Part shown: positions 46,010 to 55,438 of the stretch, piece after piece
Numbering within the stretch: position 1 is the stretch's first letter
How the letters are laid out: each line of letters starts with the position of its first letter
Assembly: GCA_036010965.1 (NCBI GenBank)
Contig: DASCMO010000027.1
Coordinates: 3,844 to 67,843 of the forward strand
DNA: 64,000 bases
Source of the DNA: GCA-2686265 sp036010965
Lineage (GTDB): Bacteria; Planctomycetota; UBA1135; GCA-002686595
Direction: 5' to 3'
Translations under genes and position numbers: made by a program
The notes under the pieces: generated by a model
Told to the model about the DNA's origin: nothing
The model's input: only the letters and a program-made list of their open reading frames with translations
Database searches by the model: none

Positions 46010-46095
46010 TCCCCCGCTGCGAAAGCGAGCGGGTGCCAGAGCGCCGGCTAGAGGCTGGCGATGCGTCCTGGCGGGACATGGGCGCTCAAACGCGC

Positions 46096-46362
46096 TCAGC
46101 GATCGCCGCTCTGGTTCATCCCGCGACCGCCCTCGTGGCTGCGGCCGGTGCGCCCCAGGTCACCTCCGCCCGAGAGCCTCCCCTTGCCTCCGCCGCCGAC
46201 GCTCAGCTCGAGCGTACCGGCCTCTATCAGGGCTTGCACAGCCGCCGATTGCAGGGCCTTGCCCGTGACCTGCCCGGTGTTCAAGGGCCCCAGGCGCAGT
46301 TTCTTTCCCCCGGGAAGGGGCACTGCCAGGGGAGCGCGAGTGGTGTTGCGGACGTTGGGCAT
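46096..46362 (-). CDS. Small protein of unknown function
   Basis: Likely protein of 88 residues starting at the ATG 46362. MPNVRNTTRAPLAVPLPGG and KLRLGPLNTGQVTGKAL resemble a short domain I recall from many uncharacterised bacterial and phage-related proteins, while the C-terminal third is Gly-rich and low in complexity. The frame continues upstream to 46452, but that part looks random. No function can be given. The overlapping plus-strand frame (46061-46546) is Pro/Arg-rich and rejected. The 136 bp before addA ends hold no other feature. Confidence 0.5.
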   Translation of the reverse strand: MPNVRNTTRAPLAVPLPGGKKLRLGPLNTGQVTGKALQSAAVQALIEAGTLELSVGGGGKGRLSGGGDLGRTGRSHEGGRGMNQSGDR

Positions 46363-46498
46363 CAGGTGCGCAGCGAGACGGGTTTCGCTCCACCCCGAGG
46401 ATGCCGCAGGACGCGCCCAGCCGCGAGGAAAAAACGCCTCGCGGGGGGGCAATGGGTGCGCGGCCCGCGTTCGAAGCCTGCGCGCGCGGGGAGAAACG

Positions 46499-49400
46499 CT
46501 AGAGCTCGAAGCGCTCGCCAGGGTGCAGGAACAGCAGGCAGATTGAGATCGCCGCGGGGTCGAGGTCGGTCAGGACCTCCAGGGCGTCGCGGTAACGTTC
46601 TAGCTGCGGGCGGTAGTGTTCCGCGCGCTCTGCGACCTGCGCCCCTTGCACGCTGTCGCTCTTGAAGTCGAACACCTCGGCCCTCACCCACGAGCCCGGG
46701 GGACCGTACAGGACGACGCGGTCGAAGACGCCGTTCCACAGCGCGGCCTCGGCCCCTTCCCCGATCACGACCCGGAAGGTGCGCTCGCGCCAGAGCGTGG
46801 CCTCGCCCGCGGGGCGCTGGAGGGCGGCCTTGATCGCGGGGGCTTCGAGGGCGCGTTCGAACAGCTGCAAGGCGGACCGCCTGCGCTCGTCGTCGGGCTC
46901 GATCGCACGCCCGATCTCGAGCAGGGAAGCCTGTCCTTGATCGAAGTCCTCCAGCCACTCGACCTCCTCGAACCAGCGGTGGATCAGGGAACCCTGGCGC
47001 AGGGCGGGGGTCGAGCCGCTCGCAAGCACGTCGCTCGCGCGCCTGGCCGTGCCGCCCTCCTCCGCCGATGGACTGCGTCGCGGCAGCCGTCGGGGCGCGC
47101 GAGCGGGCGCCAGGGCGAAGGTAGGCGCGGGAAGCAGGACTCGGGCGGGCGAGCCCGGCTTCAGAGCCTTCTGCCATGCCTCGCTCGAGTCCTCGTGACG
47201 CCACAGGAGGCCGTCATCCGTAACCGGTCCATTCCCCAGGGCCGAGCGCAGGATCCCCGCTGGGCTCGCCGCCGGCTCCTTGTCCTCTGCCCTGTAGTGC
47301 ACCAACAACTCCAGGCGCTGGCGGGCGCGGGTCATGCCGACGTACAGGAGCGACAGGGCCTCCTGCGCCTCGCGCGCTAGCTGGGCTTCCTGCAGCTCGC
47401 AGAGCTCGGGGGACAGCCGGCCGACAACCTTCCCTGGGTCTGCGCTGACGAAGGTCACCGGCCCCTGTGGGTCGGGGCGCTCGTACAGGAATCCCCCCCG
47501 CGCGCGAGCCAGGCTGCCGTCGAGTTCGCACAGGATCACCGCGTCGAACTCCAGCCCCTTGGCGCCATGCAAGGTCATGACCTTGATCTGCGCCGCCGAT
47601 GGGTCCTCGACGCTCATCTTTCGCACCAGGTCGCAGAAGCGATCGGCGCGCAGCCCCAGGCGATCCTCCTGGGCGAAGGCCAGATCCACCAGCTGGCGGA
47701 AGCGCCGTCGATCCCACTCCCCGTAGGCGTCGTGTCCCTGCACGGCCTCCACCAGGGCCGCGCACAGCGCTCCGTAGCCCTCGTCGGCCAGGCGCCGACG
47801 CACGATCGCTCCCAGCCGCGCTCCACCCTGGGGCAGGTCGGGCTCACCCAGGACCTCTCCCAGCGGCGAGCTCGCAAGGTGAAAGGCGGCCAGGCTGTCG
47901 GAGGGATGATCGGCGAGATGAAAGAGGGAGAGGGCGTGCAGGACGGCGGCCGAGTCGGTCAGGGGATTGCCACCCTCGCCGCTTGCGCGTAGACCGGCGC
48001 GCTGAAGGCCGTCGATCAGCACGGGGATCCTCTTGCGCGTGCGTACGAGCACGGCGATCGTGGCCGTTGGCTCGGCTTCGGCCAGGGCCGCGACGCGCCT
48101 CAGTGCGAGCTTCATCACCTTCGCGTCTCGCTCGCCAACGCCCTCGCGTACGCCCTCCTCCGGGCCGGGAGCCTCGCGCAGCTCCACCGCTCCCGGCAAC
48201 TCCCAGGCCGCCTCCTGCACCTCGAAGCGCTCCTGGAAGCGGCGCGCGGCCAGGCGCAGTGGCTTGTAGTCGTCCCCCTCGAAGGCGGGCGTGGCGCCGA
48301 TACCGGCGAAGACGCGCCCGACCGAATCGAGCACGACCGCCGAGGAGCGATAGCTCTTCTGCAAGCCCGTCGGTTCGATGTTGAGCGATCCTTCGAGGGT
48401 TTCCAGCAGGCGCGGCTCGGCCGAGCGCCAACCGTAGATCGACTGCTTGACGTCCCCCACACAGAAAAAGCTGCGCTCGCCAGTGCCGTCGGCGGCGATC
48501 TCCTCGGCCATCGACCTCAGGACGCGCCACTGCACGGGAGCGGTGTCCTGGAACTCGTCCAGCAGCAGGTGATCGATGCGCGTATCAAGGCGCAGGGCCA
48601 GGTCCACCTCGCGCATCTCGAGCGGCCCCGGGCCCCCGTCGTGCGCGGGAGCCAGGGCACGCGGGAGGTCCTCGAAGGCGTAGACACCGCGCTCACGCTT
48701 GATCGCTGCTAGCGCCTGCTCGTGGCGACCGAGCAGGTCGTGGGCCCGCCGATTACGATCCGCCAGGCGCGCGAGCAGGTCGTGGGCGGCGGCGGCGCAC
48801 AGGACCTCAAGGGCGACACGGTAGGCCTCGGGGATCGGTTTCTTGTAGTACTCGCCATCTCCTGAAAGGTGCTTGCCGAAGATCCCGTTCCCCAGAAGCT
48901 CCTTCCAGCGCCCCTCACGCGCGCACGTCAGAAGCAGCCCGTGGGCCTTGACCCAGCGACTGTCCTGCCCGCCACTCTTGTTCGTCGGCAGGGGGCAGCT
49001 CTCGATCGCCGCCAGGGCTCCCGCAAGCGCCTCGGGCGCTGGCGCTGGCGGCGTGCTGACCCGCAACCAGGCCTCGCGCTCGCTCTCCAGAAAGATCGCC
49101 CGCGCACGGTCGACCACACCCTTCATGGAGGAGAGCACGCTGCGCTTCGCCCCGCCGTCGGTCTGCAGCTCCCGCAGCAGCGCGGCAAAGTCCTCCTCGT
49201 CCGCGGCGGCCAGAACGCGCGTGAGGGCCTCGTCCTCCAGGGCGGCGCGCGCGTGCTCGTCGGCGATGGTCCAGCCCGGGGCCAGGTCGAGGTCGGCGGC
49301 AAAGAGGTGACCGAGGGTGACGAAGAAGGAGTCGATCGTACGCACCTCGAAGCGCTGCAAGCCGCGCGCGAGGCGCACGAGCAAGCGCAACGCCTCGGGC

Positions 49401-49648
49401 CCGTCGAACTCGCCGCCGAAGGTGCGCCCTGTCGCGATGGCCGCGCGCTCGGCGGGATCGTCGACGGCCTTCATCAGGCGCCGGAGCACGCGCTCGAGGA
49501 TCTCCCCGGCCGCCTTGCGCGTGAAGGTCGTGGCCAGGATTTTCTCCTGGGCGACTCCCGCCAGCAGCAGATCGACGAAGCGCCCGCTGAGCTGGTAGGT
49601 CTTGCCGGCGCCCGCGGACGCCAGGGTGACGGCGTGGCAGGGTTTCAC
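46499..49648 (-). CDS. addA: AddA-like helicase-nuclease (RecB/UvrD family)
   Basis: Large subunit of 1049 residues of a double-strand-break-processing enzyme. Superfamily 1 helicase motifs are present: Walker A ASAGAGKT at 10-17, TTFTRKAAGEILERV, DEFQDTAPVQW (motif II), CVGDVKQSIYGWRSAEP, VMTLHGAKGLEFDAVIL and LLYVGMTRARQRLEL. The C terminus has a PD-(D/E)xK nuclease with GVFDRVVLYG, EVFDFKSDS and QLERYRDAL. GTG start overlaps the stop of addB. With AddB it would unwind and trim DNA ends and load RecA (gene at 2391). No Chi-like site was sought. Confidence 0.9.
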   Translation of the reverse strand: MKPCHAVTLASAGAGKTYQLSGRFVDLLLAGVAQEKILATTFTRKAAGEILERVLRRLMKAVDDPAERAAIATGRTFGGEFDGPEALRLLVRLARGLQRFEVRTIDSFFVTLGHLFAADLDLAPGWTIADEHARAALEDEALTRVLAAADEEDFAALLRELQTDGGAKRSVLSSMKGVVDRARAIFLESEREAWLRVSTPPAPAPEALAGALAAIESCPLPTNKSGGQDSRWVKAHGLLLTCAREGRWKELLGNGIFGKHLSGDGEYYKKPIPEAYRVALEVLCAAAAHDLLARLADRNRRAHDLLGRHEQALAAIKRERGVYAFEDLPRALAPAHDGGPGPLEMREVDLALRLDTRIDHLLLDEFQDTAPVQWRVLRSMAEEIAADGTGERSFFCVGDVKQSIYGWRSAEPRLLETLEGSLNIEPTGLQKSYRSSAVVLDSVGRVFAGIGATPAFEGDDYKPLRLAARRFQERFEVQEAAWELPGAVELREAPGPEEGVREGVGERDAKVMKLALRRVAALAEAEPTATIAVLVRTRKRIPVLIDGLQRAGLRASGEGGNPLTDSAAVLHALSLFHLADHPSDSLAAFHLASSPLGEVLGEPDLPQGGARLGAIVRRRLADEGYGALCAALVEAVQGHDAYGEWDRRRFRQLVDLAFAQEDRLGLRADRFCDLVRKMSVEDPSAAQIKVMTLHGAKGLEFDAVILCELDGSLARARGGFLYERPDPQGPVTFVSADPGKVVGRLSPELCELQEAQLAREAQEALSLLYVGMTRARQRLELLVHYRAEDKEPAASPAGILRSALGNGPVTDDGLLWRHEDSSEAWQKALKPGSPARVLLPAPTFALAPARAPRRLPRRSPSAEEGGTARRASDVLASGSTPALRQGSLIHRWFEEVEWLEDFDQGQASLLEIGRAIEPDDERRRSALQLFERALEAPAIKAALQRPAGEATLWRERTFRVVIGEGAEAALWNGVFDRVVLYGPPGSWVRAEVFDFKSDSVQGAQVAERAEHYRPQLERYRDALEVLTDLDPAAISICLLFLHPGERFEL

Positions 49649-52449
49649 GTGCGCCCTCCCTCTCCACCGTCTTCAGCGCCGTCTCCCAGAAGTCCCTGGC
49701 CGAAGACCGCCGCCATGATCGGGTCGCCGAGGTAGGGCGCGCCGGGCTCGAAAGACTCCCCTGCGGCGAGGGTCGCACGCACCTCGCGCACGATCTCGCG
49801 CGCCCGCTCGAGAGCCTCAGCGAGCGCACTCTCGTCCCAGCCTTGTACGGTGCGGACCAGCACGCGCTCCGCGTTAGCCCCGACCTGAAAGAATCCCAGG
49901 TCGCACTCGCCCGTCCCGATCAGTTCGCGCGCCATGAACGCGTAGAGCGGCAACTGCAGGCTGCGCCACTCCCCGGAGCGTGAGCGGTGGGCCGTGGTCG
50001 GGTCGAGGGACCCCTCAGATGTCTTGTAGTCGAGCAGCGCCCAGCGGCCGTCGCGATGACGATCGATGCGGTCGATGCGCCCCACAAGCTCGACCGCTTC
50101 GCCGTCCACATCGAGGGTCACGCCTTGCGGCGACCACTCCGTGCACTCGATGCGCCAGCCAGCGGCTGCCCGCTGCGCCTGGACCTCGGCGAACAGACCA
50201 AGGCGCCATGACAACTGGCGGCGCTGCAACTGCACCGCCGCCTGGGGGCGCGCCCCGAAGCGTTGATGACAAACGCGCTCGAGCTCGGCTTCACAGGAAG
50301 CGTGCACGGCCCGCGCATCGCTCGAGTCCGCCGCATCGCCCGCGCCGAAGCGCTGCAGGACCTCGTGCACCACGATCCCGAACTGGAGCGGGTCCATCTC
50401 GCGCGCGCGATCGTCGAGGGTCTGGAGGTGCGCCCGACCGAGGGCAAATGCGTAGGGCGAACTCAGGTAGCCACCGAAGGCGCTCGGGCTCCAGCGCGTG
50501 GGGGCGACCACTCCCGCGATAGGGTGCAAGCCGCGCGCGGGTCCTCCGAGAGCGACCTCCGGCCGCGGCTCCTGGATGGCGGACAGTCCGTGGCACAGGC
50601 GAGAAACCATCTCCTCCCCCGAACCGTAGAGAGCCAGGCGGCTGGGGAGCAGGGCCTCCCCGTCCGCGCTGCGCCGACCGCCGACGAACACGGCCTCCTC
50701 GCGCGAGTGGACGATGCACTCCAGCAAGTAGCGGTCGCGGGCCAGGCGCCGGGCGTCATCGGGCAGGCCCAGCTCGCCCCGCAGCCCGTCGGGCAGCCAG
50801 CTGTCGCCGGTGACGGCGGCGGGCAGCTTGCCCTCGTTGAAACCCGTCAGCACCAGGGCCGGGGCTTCGTCGAGGGCCAGTTCCAGCCATCCGGCGAGCT
50901 CGATCGACGCTTCCTCGGCCCCTGGAATGCGGGCCGCGATGGGGTCGCCGCCGGCCTCCTCGAGGACCATCGCCAGGGCCTCCGCAGCCGGCAGGTCGGC
51001 GTCCGCCGCCCCGGGCACCCCCTGCGCCTCGTCAAGCGCGCGGGCGAGGGCCGCCAGGGCAGCGCCCAGGCGACGAGCGGCCTCCTCACCGGGATCGAGA
51101 GTGCGCTCCCCGTAGACCTCAATCAGGAGTGCGCGCACGGCCGGCGCCCAGGCCGCCAGGGGCCGCTCCGGGCCGGTGAGCGGGCCGAGCATGGCGTCGA
51201 GGTTGCGCGAAACTGACTCCAGTACCTCCGACACGCCCGCCGAGCCGCGCTCGGTGCAGCGCAGCCACTCCCCCGAGAGGGCGCCGGGGAGGTGTTCGCA
51301 GTGGTAGCGATCGAGCACCTCGGAGAGGGTCGTGGAATCCAGCGCTCCCTCCAGTCCGCGCGCCAGGCGCTGCTCCAGGTCGGGGTGGCGCAGCAGGCTG
51401 GCCAGGTCTTCGAAGCGACCACCGGCCAGAAAGGCGGCCGTCGCTTCCAGCAGGCGCGCTGGCGACGTGCGGCGCGAGGGTGTCCCGGCCACGTGGCGTG
51501 CGAAGATCCCCTGTTCGGCGAGACGACCCTCGAGGAAGGGAACGACTTCCTCGTCGGGGACACCGATCGTGATCGACTCGGGGGCGAAGCGCCCGCCCCA
51601 GCGAGCGATGGCGTCCAGGGCCAGGCGCGCCTGTCCGCCAGGGCCCTCGGCGACCTGCCAGCGCTCCGTGGGCAGGCTCCACCCCCGCTCCAGCCAGGCG
51701 TCGGTCTCCACGCAACCCAGCTCGTCAAAGGACGTCCGAAGCTCCTCCGGCGCGATCACGAGCGCGGTCACGTCATCGCGGGTCTCGAGCAGCCTTCGAT
51801 GCAGCCCTCCCATCTCGACGACGCCCAGCAACACGACGGCTGGGCCACCGGCGGCGCCTGCGCCGGCCTCGATCGCCGCCAGACGACCGAGGTGTGGGTC
51901 GCAGAGCCCCGCGGAGGCCAGGACCTGCTCATAGGACACCTGGGCCGCTGCCATGGCCTCCCAGCGGCCGCGCTCTCCCGGCATGCCCTCGGCCAGGGGG
52001 CCCGTCAGCACGTCCGCGAAGGCACAGCGCTCGGCCGCGAGCTGGCCGAAGACGGTGCGCACCTCGATGGCCAGTCGTCGCCACTCGCGGTGATCGTCCG
52101 GTCCAGGTGGGAAGGCCACCAGGCGTTCCAGGCGCGAGGTGGAGAGGGCACGCAGGGCGCGCTCCCAGGCCCGCGTGCGCGTCAGGCGCGAGGCAGCGGG
52201 GGCATCGAGTTGCAACAGGCGGTCCGGCAGGTGGCCGACGGTCACGGTCTGGGGCAGCTCGCGGTCGCCGAACGCCCCGCCCGTCACGGCGCGCGCCAGG
52301 CGCTCGTCGAGCAGGCGTCCGGCCTGGGCGCCGGGAAGTGCTACGAGCGTCCCCTCCCCCCCCGGATCGCCGCGAGCCAGGAGCCATTCGGCAGCCGCGT
52401 CGATGGCAGGACGATCCCAGCCCAGAAAGACACGTCGATCGGGGACCAT
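49645..52449 (-). CDS. addB: AddB-like nuclease subunit (PD-(D/E)XK family)
   Basis: Protein of 934 residues with the inactivated-helicase body and C-terminal nuclease typical of AddB/RexB-like subunits. Near the N terminus TLVALPGAQAGRLL stands where a Walker A could be, but it lacks the GKT, so ATP hydrolysis is unlikely. The nuclease motif is ELVGRIDRIDRHRDGRWALLDYKTSEGS. The usual Fe-S cysteines are not clear; CEAELERVC is a possible part. The ATG at 52449 is chosen over the frame to 52563, which is Arg/Pro-rich. First gene of the addB-addA operon, coupled by a 4-bp overlap. Confidence 0.8.
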   Translation of the reverse strand: MVPDRRVFLGWDRPAIDAAAEWLLARGDPGGEGTLVALPGAQAGRLLDERLARAVTGGAFGDRELPQTVTVGHLPDRLLQLDAPAASRLTRTRAWERALRALSTSRLERLVAFPPGPDDHREWRRLAIEVRTVFGQLAAERCAFADVLTGPLAEGMPGERGRWEAMAAAQVSYEQVLASAGLCDPHLGRLAAIEAGAGAAGGPAVVLLGVVEMGGLHRRLLETRDDVTALVIAPEELRTSFDELGCVETDAWLERGWSLPTERWQVAEGPGGQARLALDAIARWGGRFAPESITIGVPDEEVVPFLEGRLAEQGIFARHVAGTPSRRTSPARLLEATAAFLAGGRFEDLASLLRHPDLEQRLARGLEGALDSTTLSEVLDRYHCEHLPGALSGEWLRCTERGSAGVSEVLESVSRNLDAMLGPLTGPERPLAAWAPAVRALLIEVYGERTLDPGEEAARRLGAALAALARALDEAQGVPGAADADLPAAEALAMVLEEAGGDPIAARIPGAEEASIELAGWLELALDEAPALVLTGFNEGKLPAAVTGDSWLPDGLRGELGLPDDARRLARDRYLLECIVHSREEAVFVGGRRSADGEALLPSRLALYGSGEEMVSRLCHGLSAIQEPRPEVALGGPARGLHPIAGVVAPTRWSPSAFGGYLSSPYAFALGRAHLQTLDDRAREMDPLQFGIVVHEVLQRFGAGDAADSSDARAVHASCEAELERVCHQRFGARPQAAVQLQRRQLSWRLGLFAEVQAQRAAAGWRIECTEWSPQGVTLDVDGEAVELVGRIDRIDRHRDGRWALLDYKTSEGSLDPTTAHRSRSGEWRSLQLPLYAFMARELIGTGECDLGFFQVGANAERVLVRTVQGWDESALAEALERAREIVREVRATLAAGESFEPGAPYLGDPIMAAVFGQGLLGDGAEDGGEGGRT

Positions 52450-52622
52450 GACGGCGAGTCTAGCTGCCGGAGGATCCCTCACCACGCGCAAAGGCTCGAC
52501 TCCTGGTCTGGCTGCGGGCCGACTGCTGCGCTCCCTGCGGCGGGCCGCCCAAACCGAAGCCACCCGAGGTGGGCGCCCTTATCGAATCTGCTAGACTGCA
52601 TGGGCAAAAGAGGTCCGTCCCA

Positions 52623-53255
52623 TTGAATTCAGCCTTCCTGCGCACCTGCATCGCCGCGACCTGCCTGGCCATCGGACTCGTTCTCTGGTGGAACAAGCTG
52701 CGCCTCCCGGAGGAAGCGGAAAGCGACGCCGGACACCTCGCGCCGGCGAGTGTCGAGGGAGCCGATGCGCCGACTAGCTCCTCGGACATTCTCCCCGCGC
52801 CGCGTGCGGCCGACCCCACGTCCGTTGCCGGCGCCCCACCAGCCACCGGTTCGCCCAAAGACAGCGAGCAGGCGCGGCCGCCCGTCAGCGCAGCTCCCCC
52901 ACCGACGCCCGCCGGACCCGTCGAGTGGGACCTGCGCCACGGGCACCTCACCAAGGACGAGCTGGGCGCGGTCCTAGCCCTGCTCGAGCAGCACATCGCG
53001 AACGAGCGCCGGCGCCTGTTCGATGAGCGCTTCGAGAGCGGGCGCTTTGAGATCCTCTTCCCCGGCGACCCGCCCCCGATCCCCGCCGTGCCCGGTCCCG
53101 ATGGACGCCTGCCCCTGGAGGAGTCGCGCTCCCACACGGATCCGGCCACGATCGCCTCCCGGGCCCACGTGACGCGCCTGCCCCTGGCGGAGTACCCGGA
53201 CTTCTACGCCCTGTTCGACGAGCGCGACTGGGTCGCGGCTCGCCTGGGGGATTGA
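52623..53255 (+). CDS. Hypothetical membrane-anchored protein
   Basis: Protein of 210 residues, divergent from addB. An N-terminal membrane segment (ATCLAIGLVLWW) is followed by a Pro/Ala/Ser-rich linker of about 80 residues and a small C-terminal domain (DLRHGHLTKDELGAVLALLEQHIANERRRLFDERFESG) with no known motif. The likely start is the TTG at 52623, because an AGAGG lies about 9 bp upstream and TAGACT, a -10-like box, lies just before it at 52591. The frame stays open to a GTG at 52569, but that would cover this promoter-like sequence. Rare start use makes the exact N terminus uncertain. Confidence 0.6.
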   Translation: MNSAFLRTCIAATCLAIGLVLWWNKLRLPEEAESDAGHLAPASVEGADAPTSSSDILPAPRAADPTSVAGAPPATGSPKDSEQARPPVSAAPPPTPAGPVEWDLRHGHLTKDELGAVLALLEQHIANERRRLFDERFESGRFEILFPGDPPPIPAVPGPDGRLPLEESRSHTDPATIASRAHVTRLPLAEYPDFYALFDERDWVAARLGD

Positions 53256-53432
53256 GCCAGCCGGTCCCGTGCCCGCGTGCGTGGTGATCGGTCCGGGCCG
53301 CGTCCATTCCGCGCACTGCGGTCACTGCAAGGCCGGCGCCCACTGGCAACACGCTCCCGGCCACCATCAAGGCCCGCGCTGCGCACACCGCATGCAGCGC
53401 GGCGTCTGGATCCGCAGCTGATCAGCAGCGGC

Positions 53433-54191
53433 TCACTGCCCGCCTTCCGCGGCCATGACCCTGGTCAGCCAGGGCACGACGGCCGCGCACAGTGCGTCGT
53501 GCTCTGCGCTGAAGCGGTGGTCGGCTCCCACCAGGGACACCTGCTGCGCGTGCCCCGCGCATGCCTCGGCAGCCGCCCGGGAGTCCTCTTCCCCCACCCA
53601 CTCGTCCGCCGTGCCGTGCACGAGCAGCCAGGGGACCGTGACTCGCGCGGCCTGGGGCAGGAGGTCACCGATCGCGTGGGCGTCGTCGAGCAAGGCCTGG
53701 CTGAGCGGGCAAGCCCGCCTTCCGAGCAGGAAGTCGCGTCCGGGGACGAGGGTCGCGAAGTGCTGCTGGAAGAAAGCGCGCACGCGCACCATGCCCGCCA
53801 GGGAGACCAGGGCGCGCACGCGCGGGTCCCCGTCAGCGCACAACAAACCTGCCGCGGCGCCCATGCTGTGGCCGACATAGGCCACCCGCCAGCCTTCGAG
53901 CGCGTCGAGGACACAGCGCAGGTCCGAGACTTCAGCGGACAGGGTGCAGTCGCCAAACGCCCCCTCGGAGGCGCCGTTGCCCGCGAAGGAGAAGCGTAAG
54001 GAGGCCAGCCCGGCAGCGGCCAGGGCGTCGGAGAGGGCCGTCAGGTAGGGCCGGTCGTGGGCCGAGGTCAGGCCATGGCCGAGCACAACGAGAGTGCGCC
54101 CCCCCTCGCAGCCTGCGCTGAAGACGAAGTCGAGTCGCTCGCCGCGGCCGCCGGTCAGGCTGGTCGGCGGCGCGGGGCTGGTGCGCTCCAT
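53433..54191 (-). CDS. Alpha/beta hydrolase
   Basis: Hydrolase of 252 residues with the alpha/beta fold. GHGLTSAHDRPYL holds the oxyanion region, the nucleophile elbow is YVGHSMGAAAG (Ser), the acid is in LLVHGTADEWV and the His in VGADHRFSAEHDAL. Likely an esterase or peptidase-like enzyme with a small substrate; no closer identity. The ATG at 54191 begins 5 bp after the stop of the Tm-1-like gene, and a longer frame to 54539 would overlap that gene. It ends a three-gene run. Confidence 0.85.
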   Translation of the reverse strand: MERTSPAPPTSLTGGRGERLDFVFSAGCEGGRTLVVLGHGLTSAHDRPYLTALSDALAAAGLASLRFSFAGNGASEGAFGDCTLSAEVSDLRCVLDALEGWRVAYVGHSMGAAAGLLCADGDPRVRALVSLAGMVRVRAFFQQHFATLVPGRDFLLGRRACPLSQALLDDAHAIGDLLPQAARVTVPWLLVHGTADEWVGEEDSRAAAEACAGHAQQVSLVGADHRFSAEHDALCAAVVPWLTRVMAAEGGQ

Positions 54192-54196
54192 CCGGA

Positions 54197-55435
54197 TCAG
54201 GCGTCGGGCTCGGCCTCGATCAGATCGATGAGGCGGTCGACGCACTCGCGCACGAAGGCCGGGTCCTCGGCATGGGTGGCGCGCTCGACGATGTCCAGGC
54301 TCGCGGGAACGGCGGCCTTGAGGGCCTGGAAGAAGGCCGCGTCGCTTTCGGTGTCGCGCAGGTCTCCGCCGGGTCGGGCGTAGCTCCCGGTGCCGTCGGT
54401 GGGCAGCATCAGGACCGCGCGCCCTGTGGTGTGCTGGAGTCGCCGGCCGATGTCCTGCGCCACGCGTTCGAGCTCTGCCGCCCGCAGGCGCGGGACGAAG
54501 ACCACAGGACTGTGGAAGACGTGCTCGTGGTCCTTCCACTCGTCGGGGACTACGTTGGGCTCGACGAGGATACCGAGGTGTTCCGCGCCGCCGGGGACGA
54601 GCACCTGGGGCAGGCCGAGCTGTCCGGCGACGGTCAGGCGCTCGGGCCCACCAGCGCGCAACACGCCGAAGACGTCGTCGGCGATCTCGCCCATGGCGTA
54701 GTCGAAGACGGCGCCGATCAGGCCCTCCTTCATCATCTGCTCCATCGCGCGTCCGCCGGAACCGATGGCGTGGAAGACGATCACCTCGTAGCCGCGCTCG
54801 GCGATGTAAGCGACGGCCTCCAGGGCGCCCGTGGTCAGGACCCCGAGGTTGGACATCCCGATCAAGGGGCGGTCACCCGTGCTCGGCTCGATGGTCAGTT
54901 CAACCAAGGCCATGCCGTGCGCCGCGCCGGCGGCGTTGGCCAGGATCTTGCGCGTGAAGAGGTTCAGGCCCAGGATGTCCCCGACGGAGAACATCATGGT
55001 CACGTCCTTGATGTCGACGTAGGACGAGGTGTCGCCGGATGCGGCCGTCGAGACCATGACCTTGGGCAGGCCGTAGGGCATGGCGCGCATGATCTCTGTC
55101 GAGGAGCCCGTGCCCTGGAATCCGCCCAGGCCCAGGATGCCGTGCAGCTCGCCGGCCTCGAGGCGCTCGCGCAGGAGGCGCGTGGCGCCGGCGATCATGA
55201 CCGGGGCGGCGGCCTCTCGGGTCGGCTCGCGCAGCAGTTCGGCCAGGGGCGTGCCGCCTGCTTCCGCCACTTGTTCGCGCGAGAGGTCGGCAGCGCCGAC
55301 CGCCTCGCCCACGACGCCCATGTCCACCACCAGCGCCCGGCTGCCGAGGGCTTCAAGCTGCTCGCGCAGGAAGACCGCTTCCTCGCCCTTGGTGTCGAGC
55401 GTCGCCAGGACAGCGATCGTTTTCGCGCCGGCCAC
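54197..55435 (-). CDS. Tm-1-like ATP-binding protein (UPF0261)
   Basis: Protein of 412 residues, GTG start. It matches the Tm-1-like/UPF0261 family: IAVLATLDTKGEEAVFLREQLE at the N terminus, LGLGGFQGTGSSTEIMRAMPYGLPKVMVST in the nucleotide-binding part, and VFHAIGSGGRAMEQMMKEGLIGAVFDY further on. Plant Tm-1 blocks viral RNA replication; the bacterial role is not known. The gene for the PEP-hydrolase-like TIM barrel ends 3 bp upstream, a partner pairing that I have seen as neighbours or fusions in other organisms, so the two probably work on one small-molecule pathway. Confidence 0.9.
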   Translation of the reverse strand: MAGAKTIAVLATLDTKGEEAVFLREQLEALGSRALVVDMGVVGEAVGAADLSREQVAEAGGTPLAELLREPTREAAAPVMIAGATRLLRERLEAGELHGILGLGGFQGTGSSTEIMRAMPYGLPKVMVSTAASGDTSSYVDIKDVTMMFSVGDILGLNLFTRKILANAAGAAHGMALVELTIEPSTGDRPLIGMSNLGVLTTGALEAVAYIAERGYEVIVFHAIGSGGRAMEQMMKEGLIGAVFDYAMGEIADDVFGVLRAGGPERLTVAGQLGLPQVLVPGGAEHLGILVEPNVVPDEWKDHEHVFHSPVVFVPRLRAAELERVAQDIGRRLQHTTGRAVLMLPTDGTGSYARPGGDLRDTESDAAFFQALKAAVPASLDIVERATHAEDPAFVRECVDRLIDLIEAEPDA

Positions 55436-55438
55436 AGC

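Noticed and set aside
46061..46546. Plus-strand frame of 161 residues after tRNA-Asn
   Set aside because: Pro/Ser/Arg-rich without motifs and opposite the better supported minus-strand small gene.
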